Positions 45,291-53,276 of a stretch of 64,000 nucleotides of DNA are shown here, one piece after another. Made by a program: the position numbers and the translations under genes. The DNA is from JBCCJA01 sp039045975. GTDB lineage: Bacteria > Planctomycetota > Planctomycetia > Planctomycetales > Planctomycetaceae. Location of the stretch: positions 124,001 through 188,000 of the forward strand of contig JBCCJA010000001.1 in NCBI GenBank assembly GCA_039045975.1, given 5' to 3'. Under the pieces are notes generated by a model. That model was not told the DNA's origin. It was given only the letters and a program-made list of their open reading frames with translations, and did not search any database. Each line of letters opens with the position of its first letter. Within the stretch, counting starts at the first letter, position 1.

Positions 45291-45472
45291 CCGGAAGGCG
45301 ACCTAAACGGTCTGCCGGCCTTAAAGACTAACGGTTCCATCCGTATTGTAGATCGGCTTCTGCTTAACAAACGTACTCATCCATCGCACTTTTCGAACGC
45401 CCGAGAACCTGTGCAAAAGCTGGATGCCTTGACTCGTCTTAAATATACCAATATGTGCCGAGATGATGATTG

Positions 45473-46969
45473 CTAATCAAGATCGACCTCAAACGGTACC
45501 ACCGTCATGTGCGGCGCAGGCTTCCTTTTTTTAAATGGCTGCTTCATTCGTGCGTGTTGAGGGTAACAGTCCCCGAAGCGCCTACGCTCAGCGGCCATCA
45601 GCTGGATCATCTCGGCGACGTGGCTATAGTGTTCTTCATGATTGACAAGATTGACTAGCTCACGAGGATCACTGTCTAGGTCGTAAAGTTCATATATGTC
45701 TTCACCGGGAAAGTACCACAGCTTCCAACGCGAATCACGTACAGCCCGTTGCTCCATGCCGGGCTCGGAGTAAACCGTAAGCAGATGATCGCGCACCTTC
45801 TCTTTAGTTCCAGACAAGATTGGCATGAGGCTTAAGCCATCGAGAGTCGGCGGCTTTGGAGAATCGGTGAGATCACAGAGCGTAGGGAAGATGTCCAGCA
45901 ATGACGCGAGGGCATCGTGCTTACCGCTCATGATATTAGGCCCGTGGATCAGCAACGGCACATGCATGCCGCCATACTCGAAAAGGTTCGACTTGCCTTC
46001 GAGTGAATGACCGCCGATCGATAATCCGTTGTCACCGGCAACCACGATGATCGTGTTATCATAGAGGCCTTTGGCCTTCAGCAAACTGACGAAAGCTCCC
46101 AGCTGTCTGTCCATAAATGTCACAGACGCGTAGTAACGGGTCAGCTCTTCGCGGACACTTTGCGGCGTCGCATCGTCACGGCTGCGAAACTTTTTGTTGA
46201 GCAGTTCAGACAGGACACCGTGCGGAACAAGAACGTCTTCCGGGAGATCAATGCGTGAATCGACGTATCGCGCGGCAGCCTCTTCGTCTGCCGGATACGG
46301 TGCGTGTGGCGTCCCAACCGCAAGATAGATGAAAAATGGCTGGACCCCGTCCCATTCGGCTTTGCTTCCGTGAAGTCCTGTGATCGGTTTCCCGTTGACG
46401 AAGTCAAATGCGTCTTGCCAATACCCGAGATTTCCGCCAACCCCGCCTCGGTTAGCTCGTTCGCGATTCACATCAAACTCGGAATTTATTCCGTAAGGAA
46501 CATTATTCGCCTTCCCGGACCGCATCGTCACGTAACCATTCAGTCTCAGCGCGACCGGAAGATTAAAGTCTTCCGGACCGCTACTCGGCTTATCGATCTC
46601 ATCAGTTTTGAACAGGCATTTCCCACTTAATAGCTGCGCCCGAGAAGGAGTGCATACCGACCCCCGATCAGCCCCAAAAACGTAGGTATTCGGGAAATAG
46701 GCCCCGGAATCGGCGAGCGAATCCAAGGTCGGGGTGACGATGTCGGGATTGCCAGTCCCACCGAGATTCAGCGTGCCACTACGTTGATCGTCCGCAAAGA
46801 GGAAGAAAATGTTTGGCCTGTCACCGCTTAAAGCCGAAGCGCACGTGAACATGCACCAGATAACCGCAAGTATCTGCGATCGCGCGCCCAGTATGTTCAC
46901 CGAGATGCCGCAGACTGTTTCAAGCCGCCCTTGGCCTAAAGAGGCGTTATCTTCTGGAGCGAATTGCAT
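45473..46969 (-). CDS. Sulfatase (type I), lower-GC gene
   Basis: A 498-residue sulfatase. Landmarks: FLFADDQRSG (metal ligands), CTPSRAQLLSG (canonical formylglycine motif), MRSGKANN, VGTPHAPYP, VVAGDNGLSIGGHSLEGKSN and PLLIHGP. The C-terminus is basic (FKKRKPAPH). The frame is open up to 47194, but that part overlaps the SDR remnant. ATG 46969 leaves an N-terminus with a hydrophobic core (ILAVIWCMFTCASALSGD). Base composition is visibly less GC-rich than sulfatases at 3-9 kb, and both flanks are transposon debris and gene fragments, suggesting that it belongs to an acquired or decaying segment. Confidence 0.88.
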   Translation of the reverse strand: MQFAPEDNASLGQGRLETVCGISVNILGARSQILAVIWCMFTCASALSGDRPNIFFLFADDQRSGTLNLGGTGNPDIVTPTLDSLADSGAYFPNTYVFGADRGSVCTPSRAQLLSGKCLFKTDEIDKPSSGPEDFNLPVALRLNGYVTMRSGKANNVPYGINSEFDVNRERANRGGVGGNLGYWQDAFDFVNGKPITGLHGSKAEWDGVQPFFIYLAVGTPHAPYPADEEAAARYVDSRIDLPEDVLVPHGVLSELLNKKFRSRDDATPQSVREELTRYYASVTFMDRQLGAFVSLLKAKGLYDNTIIVVAGDNGLSIGGHSLEGKSNLFEYGGMHVPLLIHGPNIMSGKHDALASLLDIFPTLCDLTDSPKPPTLDGLSLMPILSGTKEKVRDHLLTVYSEPGMEQRAVRDSRWKLWYFPGEDIYELYDLDSDPRELVNLVNHEEHYSHVAEMIQLMAAERRRFGDCYPQHARMKQPFKKRKPAPHMTVVPFEVDLD

Positions 46970-47030
46970 CACGGATACCTGCGGGCTGAGGAACATATTT
47001 TGGCTAGGATCACTGGCGTTCGAGTTTGTG

Positions 47031-47231
47031 CTAATAGGGCGTGGCATTCGCCACGAGCGGAACGGAGGTGACAAGGCCGTCCGCAGTTGTAACGGCATCC
47101 CCAAGCTTTTCGTGTCGACGCCCGACCGAGTAGACATGGTCATTCTGTTGCGCCAAAGCCCGGGTGATAGCCAAGCCGATTCCAGAATCGTCACCTGTTA
47201 CAATCGAGCAACAGCGGTCGGACTGAATCAC
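47031..47231 (-). pseudogene. N-terminal fragment of a short-chain dehydrogenase
   Basis: A 66-codon frame reads CCSIVTGDDSGIGLAITRAL, a Rossmann TGxxxGIG motif at the position expected for SDR enzymes, followed by HVYSVGRRHEKL. The remaining about 180 residues of an SDR are absent, and the sulfatase gene begins in its place. I treat it as a truncated remnant. A complete SDR occurs at 61308. Confidence 0.6.
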
Positions 47232-48223
47232 TATGCTTCAACTCTTAGCGTACGTGGCATTCGCATAATAGGGTGACGATCTACAGTCATGTTGCCAAAG
47301 AGCCGCGGCTCTTTGGGCCCGAACGAGCTAACACTCAAAGCTCCAGGCGTTAGCGTGAGTATCGAAGCTCGATGACTAATTCGGCAAGCTTGCTTCACAT
47401 ACCCCATTTGTGGCTTACGGCCGGTGCCACCCCGCGCTCGCCTTGGATGGTAGAGCGATCCGAAGGATCGGCAATGAGATATTCGGCTGGAACTATAAGG
47501 CCTGTTGCCACAGCGGCCTGCTGGCTTCTGTTAGGATCACGCGCTAAACACCCTGCTGCGGCGAAGCTGGCGAGTATTTATGGTCCGATGGCTTCAAAGT
47601 CGTCACCTCACGGCACCGTGGATTTTGTACGGTCAAAGCGGGGAGTGTCTAAGAAATGGACGCAGGGCGGTCGCGACAACTTGACTTGCGCCAGCGAGGT
47701 GGCAACAAAAATAACCGCAAGGGTGAGGGTTCACGTTGTGTAAATGTGACGGTGAATACATCATCACATTCGCAGTAAGTATGAGATACCTCAATAAGAT
47801 GTCCCCCAGCAAGCCATTCGTGAGTCGTCGAGTATCTACACACCACCAACTCGTTTGCGGTGAACGCAATCTTCACAACCACTGTCGCTTTGTCGCGACC
47901 CGCAGTGCAGCGGTCCTACATAAAGCGTACGCAATGCGAAACAACTTAACATAGCTCGATTTGGCGGTGCACGACTATCGGGAACTGTCTTGTTAGGTGT
48001 CTCTAGGTGTCTAGGCGTCGCCGCGAAATGGAGTGAAAATGACCCGCGAGTAAGTTCGTAAATCCTTGTCGCGAGGGTGATTTCGAGAAACGTCAATCGG
48101 CGAGAGCTAATCGCTGTCGATTAACATTTTGTTGAGCAAGAAGCTCCCTGTGCGTGCGGTCGGCACCGCAACTCGACAACCGCGTGAGTTTATCGATATG
48201 ACCGACGCCCCGATCGGCCCGAG
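47232..48223. other. Gene-poor, eroded region
   Basis: No intact gene is supported. A plus-strand frame ending at 47743 contains RGVSKKWTQGGRDNLT followed by KITARVRVHVV, which distantly recalls the C-terminus of alpha-L-rhamnosidases, but the match is weak and the frame has no other support. The rest shows no motif. Confidence 0.35.
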
Positions 48224-48862
48224 TGACCGCCCCCAGTTGACGGAGCTAGCCGGTGTATTGAGGTGCTTTGTGCGTTGACTCAGCCGGTTTGCGCTGTGCA
48301 GGCGTGTCCGAGACAGATAGAACGGACCGGGACGCCCCTAGGGCCACGGCCGGTAACCGAGCGACCTCAGCGGCCGCTCGGTGTCGTACGCCCGTCGGCA
48401 ATGCTGGACGAGCACGTTCGCCGTCACCTGCGTTTCTAGACCTTCTCTCGGCTACGGGAGTCGCGGGCGTACGCGACGGCCGCGGTCAGGTTCACCGGGC
48501 TAGAAGTTTCCCGCACTGCCTCCCGAAGGATCGCCTTATCGAGTTCTGCTTCCGCTAAGAGCTTCTTGAGGCGGGCGTGCTCGTGGTCCATCTCCTCAAG
48601 CAGCTTTGCCTGATTGCCCCAGAGGCCGCTGCACTCCTTCGTCCAGCGATAGTAAGCCTGCTCGGCCACGCCGCTCTGGCGGCAGGCCTACGGGACGGTT
48701 TGCCGCCCCTGGGCCAGCGCGACCTCTGCCTCACCTAGCTTGGCGATGATCAGCTTCGGGCCGTGCCTCTTCCCGCGCGGCATCATGCTTCCGCTTCGGA
48801 AGCGTCCGGAATCCGCCGAAACTCCGACAGATCACAGGATCGTCCAGAGGGGCAGCCCAGGT
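48224..48862 (-). mobile_element. IS3-family insertion sequence, internally deleted remnant
   Basis: The minus strand holds an OrfA frame (48437-48786) followed directly by the last part of OrfB, where ERPLRSLGYRPWP (about 48344-48385) matches the conserved C-terminal motif. Most of OrfB, including the DDE catalytic residues, is deleted. The 3' end carries a CCGTCAACTGGGGGCGGTCA-type terminus at 48224-48243. A weaker similar sequence near 48843-48862 may be the other end; that boundary is approximate. The copy cannot be active. Confidence 0.65.
48437..48786 (-). pseudogene. IS3-family transposase OrfA with in-frame stop
   Basis: Reading from ATG 48786, the product begins MMPRGKRHGPKLIIAKLGEAE, meets an in-frame TAG, and continues ACRQSGVAEQAYYRWTKECS with the leucine-zipper-like LLEEMDHEHARLKKLLAEAELDKAILRE. 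This is the complete IS3 OrfA pattern (helix-turn-helix, then zipper). The premature TAG after about 35 codons interrupts the helix-turn-helix. The natural OrfB frame is missing. It belongs to the remnant at 48224-48862. Confidence 0.75.
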
Positions 48863-49022
48863 CGCGATGAACAAGCAACGACTTTCTACGAGCAGTAGTC
48901 GATCTCACCGTCACAAGCGGATCAGCGCGAAACATAAAAAACAAGGCGAATAATTGCAGGGCATCGCCGAACGGATTCGAGTACGCTTATGCCAACGCAC
49001 TCGCGTTTCTCTCGCATTTTTC

Positions 49023-49027
49023 AGGAG
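49023..49027 (+). promoter_or_regulatory. Shine-Dalgarno AGGAG deciding the DUF1559 start
   Basis: AGGAG seven bases before ATG 49035. It supports this start over the frame opening at 48954. Confidence 0.7.
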
Positions 49028-49034
49028 ACTCCCG

Positions 49035-50192
49035 ATGTCCAGGCGGACCTTAGCCGACCGAAACGGCTTCACGCTCATCGAGCTGCTCGTTGTGATCGCG
49101 ATCATCGCGATCATTGTCGCACTACTCCTTCCGGCAGTTCAACAGGCTCGCGAGGCGGCGAGGAGGACATCTTGCAAAAACAACCTGAAGCAACTTGGCC
49201 TGGCCGTCCACAACTATCATGACGCATTCGGGGTTATTCCGCCGGGAACCATGCTCACCCAAAACGACATGATCGGCGTCGGCCAGCAAGGGCTCTGCAG
49301 GCCTACAACCGGCCCCGCCGTGATCACCGGAGATCGACGCGTCGGCTGGTCTTGGAATGCTTTCATTTTGCCTTTCATTGAACAGCAAAACGTGTCCGAG
49401 TTGATCGGCGTAAACGAGCAGCCGGTCGCCGCAGTGCTCCAGCGGTACCAGGACGCGTTCAATGCGAATAACGATCTCAAGTTCCAAGAGGCGTTGACGA
49501 TTCCGCTCGCTACGTACCGGTGCCCGTCCGACTCTTCCATCGACGGACAAATCTGGAGGGTCGCGGTGGCTCGGTCGAGCGCCGCGGGTGACTGGCAGCC
49601 AGGTCCTGAAGACGACCTCCGACCTGCCCAAGTCAACTATGTGGCAAACATTCACACCGCGGGAGGTTTACCGAACCAAGCACGCAACTGCACCCAGACA
49701 ATTAGCGGAACAACGATCGACACGGCCGCCGAGGATCACCGCGGCATGTTCGGGATGCACACCACTCCGCGGTTCCGTGACGTCACCGACGGACTCAGCA
49801 ACACGATCATGATCGGCGAGCGTGCGGGCGGGTGGATCATGGATGAGACGCGACCAATAACGAACGAGCACCATCATCACAATGGCGGCGCCCAGTTCTT
49901 CGGGGCGTCGACCTCGTTCCGGGCCCGCCAGACCTCCGCGTTCGGTTCCGGGCCGATCAACCCCTTCGGCCCCGCAAACGACCATACGAACTCGATGGGC
50001 TACAGCAGCCTGCATCCCGGGGGCGCACAATTCGTGCTAGGAGACGGCTCGGTTCGATTCATCAGTGAGGTGATCGAATCCGACCAATACAGCTCGGGAA
50101 AAATTGGTGGAGGGGTTTTAGATTCCGAAATAAACACGGTGCTTGAATTCCTTCAGGCACGTAATGACGGACGCGTTGTACCCGAGTTCTGA
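49035..50192 (+). CDS. DUF1559 prepilin-like protein (third copy, no sigma factor beside it)
   Basis: A 385-residue protein. The N-terminus has LADRNGFTLIELLVVIAIIA and then LLLPAVQQAREAARRTSCKNN; the C-terminus has HPGGAQFVLGDGSVRFISE (H-x9-DG). The start is set by AGGAG seven bases before ATG 49035. Unlike the other two DUF1559 genes, there is no ECF/FecR pair upstream, only IS3 debris. It is followed by a lipoprotein of the same type as in cassettes A and B, so the two-gene core of the cassette is retained. GC content is lower than in the other copies. Confidence 0.94.
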   Translation: MSRRTLADRNGFTLIELLVVIAIIAIIVALLLPAVQQAREAARRTSCKNNLKQLGLAVHNYHDAFGVIPPGTMLTQNDMIGVGQQGLCRPTTGPAVITGDRRVGWSWNAFILPFIEQQNVSELIGVNEQPVAAVLQRYQDAFNANNDLKFQEALTIPLATYRCPSDSSIDGQIWRVAVARSSAAGDWQPGPEDDLRPAQVNYVANIHTAGGLPNQARNCTQTISGTTIDTAAEDHRGMFGMHTTPRFRDVTDGLSNTIMIGERAGGWIMDETRPITNEHHHHNGGAQFFGASTSFRARQTSAFGSGPINPFGPANDHTNSMGYSSLHPGGAQFVLGDGSVRFISEVIESDQYSSGKIGGGVLDSEINTVLEFLQARNDGRVVPEF

Positions 50193-50281
50193 TACGTATG
50201 ATCTCGGGTGTCAAAAACAGCCCGTCCGAAGACTATTCGCGGCGGGCTGCCCTTTATTTTCGGCTCAACCGTGGAAGTATT

Positions 50282-50752
50282 GTGAATACCGTACACACCA
50301 CCCGAGCGGTACTGCTCGCATCCCTCATTACAACCGCAACCGTCTTGACAGGATGCGGCAGCAGCGACGACCAGACGATCGTTCAAGTTCAAGGAAGACT
50401 CACTGTCGATGGAGAGCCTGTCGAAAACGTCGTACTCAATTTCAATCCGCGGGCCGAGGAGGGGGCGGTTATTGCCGGGCCGAGATCATTCGGCATGACG
50501 GACGCGAACGGAGAATACAAACTGCGTATCGGGCGTCGCGGTGCGGGTAACGGCGCCGTGCCCGGACGGCATCGCATCAGTTTTTCGAAAGAAGAAATCG
50601 ACCTGGATCTGGACTTATACAAAAATCTCGTCCCGGAACCGTATGCGACGGAAGGCTTTGAATTCACGATCCCCCCCGGGGGTACCGATTCAGCGGATAT
50701 CGATCTCTCCAGCGAAAACGATAAGAACTGGGAGCAGCCGTCGAAGTCTTGA
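50282..50752 (+). CDS. Small lipoprotein with carboxypeptidase-regulatory-like domain (third copy)
   Basis: A 156-residue protein. GTG 50282 gives a clean lipoprotein signal (VLLASLITTATVLTGCGSS), with Cys as the lipidation site; the frame opens at 50198. The domain shows VQVQGRLTVDGEPVENVVLNF, MTDANGEYKLRIG and PGRHRISF, ending in FTIPPGGTDSADIDL plus a polar tail. It follows the DUF1559 gene by 89 bases and is paralogous to the proteins at 12472 and 33873. Confidence 0.85.
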   Translation: MNTVHTTRAVLLASLITTATVLTGCGSSDDQTIVQVQGRLTVDGEPVENVVLNFNPRAEEGAVIAGPRSFGMTDANGEYKLRIGRRGAGNGAVPGRHRISFSKEEIDLDLDLYKNLVPEPYATEGFEFTIPPGGTDSADIDLSSENDKNWEQPSKS

Positions 50753-51077
50753 GGGTTTTACGGTACCGTCTCCGAACGGACGTTAGAGTAAAGAACCAGC
50801 CCGTCTCCGTAGTAGTCAATCGGGTTAGGGCAGGTGATTCGGATAGCCATCACTATCGGCACACAACCACCTAACGACAGCGGATGTAAACACTATAGAA
50901 GTCTTAATTGACCGCGGCAGGATTTTCGTCAACCGCGGTTGATTGACCGACACGCCGGTAGAAGCCCTCGCCAAGGATCCCCTTCCGTCAGACGCCGTCT
51001 CCGCGGCGTACCAAGACACGCCACTATTGACGCATCCCGACGGGGAGGGAACAGGACACAAGCGGAGTGACCGCGCC
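50753..51077. other. Intergenic region with a 14-bp palindrome, otherwise nothing recognised
   Basis: The only structure I see is the perfect palindrome TCAACCGCGGTTGA at about 50930-50943. No gene is supported. Confidence 0.4.
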
Positions 51078-51305
51078 GGTTTTCGAGCCTGCTTTCTCCA
51101 CGTGGTCCGCGCAAGGACGACGCCAATTTCGGACGTGCATTCACACATGCGGGCCCTCAATATCTGTCACCTCGCGGGGATCTCGGCGAGGCTGGACCGT
51201 AAAATCAACTGGGACGCAGAGACAGATCGCATCGTTGGCGATGATCAGGCCGACGTGATGCTCGCCCGGCCTTACCGCTGCCGCTTCGATCTTGAAGGAA
51301 TCTGA
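51078..51305 (+). pseudogene. C-terminal fragment of a Gfo/Idh/MocA oxidoreductase
   Basis: A plus-strand frame ending at TGA 51303-51305 reads ISDVHSHMRALNICHLAGIS, then ARLDRKINWDAETDRIVGDD and ARPYRCRF. This is the typical C-terminal end of planctomycete Gfo/Idh/MocA enzymes (CHLxNIAxRLxRKxxWDP...IVGDxEA). The Rossmann domain and EKP motif are missing upstream. It is a decayed remnant, not a working gene. Confidence 0.65.
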
Positions 51306-51880
51306 GTGTTCCGGTGCGATGGCTGCCCACGGAATCATCTGACAGTCGCCGCCGAAGGGATTGCTTGTGAGCAGCCGTTTCGCTGTGGTCGCTTAATTGA
51401 CGTACATAGCCTGCGGGCTTTTAGGGCGAACTCTCTGCTCACGTGCCGAGGTGAGCATGTTCGGCCTGAAGAGATGCGGTAGATTTACACGACCGAGATC
51501 CGCCGAAATATCCGACGATGGCCGAGGTAGGGATCGTAGCCCGGATATCTCGCTCGACTTAAACATCTGCTAGCCGTGAGTCCGGTGCGTCGTACAGGAG
51601 CCGCGGCCGACCGTAAAAGTCGCTCCTGGAAGACAAACAAGATGAAAAGACGCGCCGAGGATACGCGACGAAAAGGATGCCGCAACAGAGAAAACACCGG
51701 CCGTCACGAAATGCGACCGACCGGCCACAGCCTCGCCCTGAACTCGCTCGAGCTTCCGTTCCCGAGCAGCCAAACTCCTGCAGAAACTCTGGGGCGAGGT
51801 CCTGATCTTCTCGTGAAAGTTGAGTTTCGTTCGGCTTCAACCACGCTGGATACCATCACTTTTGACGGGCGCCTCTCGAC
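51306..51880. other. Intergenic region, nothing recognised
   Basis: No gene or repeat recognised between the oxidoreductase remnant and the DUF1501 stop. Confidence 0.45.
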
Positions 51881-53197
51881 CTAACCGAACAGGTGCGAGA
51901 GCGGCTCTCCCGCGTCAGTCACAGTGAACGGACGGCCCGAAGGGCTAATAATCTCTTCGGAAAGCGGCAGGCCAAGTGCCGCTGCGATCGTCGCGTTGAA
52001 GTCTTGAGGTGTCACCAGGCCGTCCTCGACGGACCGGGCCTCTTTGTCGGTCTCTCCGAAAACTTGGCCTCCGCGTATGCCGCCGCCCGCCAGTAGGCTA
52101 CTGAAGGCACCCGGGTGATGGTCGCGACCGGCCCGGTCATTGATCCCTGGCTTCCTCCCGAATTCGGTGGTCACGACGACGAGGGTGTCGTCAAGCATGC
52201 CTTGCGACTGCAAATCGTCGAGCAGCGCGGCGAACCCCTGATCGAGCTCCGGTCCTTTCTCGCGCATGCGGCCATCGACATCGAAGTGCATATCCCAGCC
52301 GTTATTTTCGACCTCGATGAACCGAACACCCGCTTGGACCAGTCGGCGTGCGAGCAACAGCCCTTGCCCGAGTTTATTGCGGCCGTAAGCGTCTCGGATT
52401 GCAGCCGGTTCCTTCTCGAGATCGAACGCCGCGAGGTCGCCGCCGCTCATTAATTTCACCGCCTCGTCGTAGAAAGTCGAGTATGCCGAAACGGAAGGGT
52501 GAGGGAATTGCTCCCGGAACCCTTGATCGAATTTATCGATCAGCGTGAGCCGGCGACGGAGGCTGTCGTCCGTGACGTACTCGGGAGGGGACGTGTTCTC
52601 GACGCCCCGGTCGGGATCGCCGACCGGTAACGGCGAGAACGAAGTCGGCAAGAAGCCGGCCCCCGGGTGCCTGTTCGCGGCGCTCACCGTGACGCTCGCG
52701 GGGAGGTCCTTGGCCCGGCCTTTGCCGAGAAAACGTTCCGCCCAGACCCCCATCGACGGGTGCCGGATGCTCGCGATCTCGCGATAGCTCGTCCGCATCA
52801 GGTACCGGGCCTGATCGTGAGCCCCTGTCGTCGTGGTCAAAGAACGCACGACGGCGACCCGGTCGAGACGTTTCGCCGACTCGGGGAAGTATCCGGAAAC
52901 CTGGACGCCGGGGATCGCGGTGCCGATCACGTCGGCGTTGCCCTGAACGTCGCTGTCCGGTTTCGGGTCGAAACTGTCGAGCTGGCTCATGGCGCCGGCG
53001 TTCATCACGTAGATGACCGCCTTCGCTTTTCCTCCGCCGGGGACGACCGCCGGGGCTCGTTCAGCGGCGTGAGTCACCGACGACAGCGGATCGGCCGCGG
53101 ACAGTGCCGAAACACCCAAGCACGATTTCGCCGCATTCGTCACGAACGCCCGCCGCGAGGAATCGTTGAGTCGCCCGGCTTCTTGACGTGTGATCAT
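51881..53197 (-). CDS. DUF1501 domain-containing exported protein (pair 3)
   Basis: A 438-residue DUF1501 protein, shorter than the two others in the window. The N-terminal signal is SSRRAFVTNAAKSCLGVSAL. Blocks: AKAVIYVMNAGAMSQLDSFDPKP, VVRSLTTTTGAHDQARYLM, TTEFGRKPGINDRAGRDHHPGAFSSLLAGGG and GQVFGETDKEARSVEDGLVTPQDF. AGGA lies seven bases before ATG 53197. It follows its PSD1 partner by about 80 bases on the minus strand. The long N-terminal extension to 53254 lacks support. Confidence 0.93.
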   Translation of the reverse strand: MITRQEAGRLNDSSRRAFVTNAAKSCLGVSALSAADPLSSVTHAAERAPAVVPGGGKAKAVIYVMNAGAMSQLDSFDPKPDSDVQGNADVIGTAIPGVQVSGYFPESAKRLDRVAVVRSLTTTTGAHDQARYLMRTSYREIASIRHPSMGVWAERFLGKGRAKDLPASVTVSAANRHPGAGFLPTSFSPLPVGDPDRGVENTSPPEYVTDDSLRRRLTLIDKFDQGFREQFPHPSVSAYSTFYDEAVKLMSGGDLAAFDLEKEPAAIRDAYGRNKLGQGLLLARRLVQAGVRFIEVENNGWDMHFDVDGRMREKGPELDQGFAALLDDLQSQGMLDDTLVVVTTEFGRKPGINDRAGRDHHPGAFSSLLAGGGIRGGQVFGETDKEARSVEDGLVTPQDFNATIAAALGLPLSEEIISPSGRPFTVTDAGEPLSHLFG

Positions 53198-53276
53198 GAC
53201 ATATCCTTCAACACGGAATCGATGAATCAGGAACGTGCAAGCGGCCGGCGGCACGGCCCCGTCCGACGGGTAAGTC

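Noticed and set aside
46970..47194. N-terminal extension of the sulfatase at 45473
   Set aside because: It overlaps the SDR fragment and places the signal peptide in mid-protein.
50930..50943. Palindrome TCAACCGCGGTTGA as an operator
   Set aside because: It lies in a gene-poor region with no promoter or regulated gene next to it; one 14-bp palindrome is not enough.
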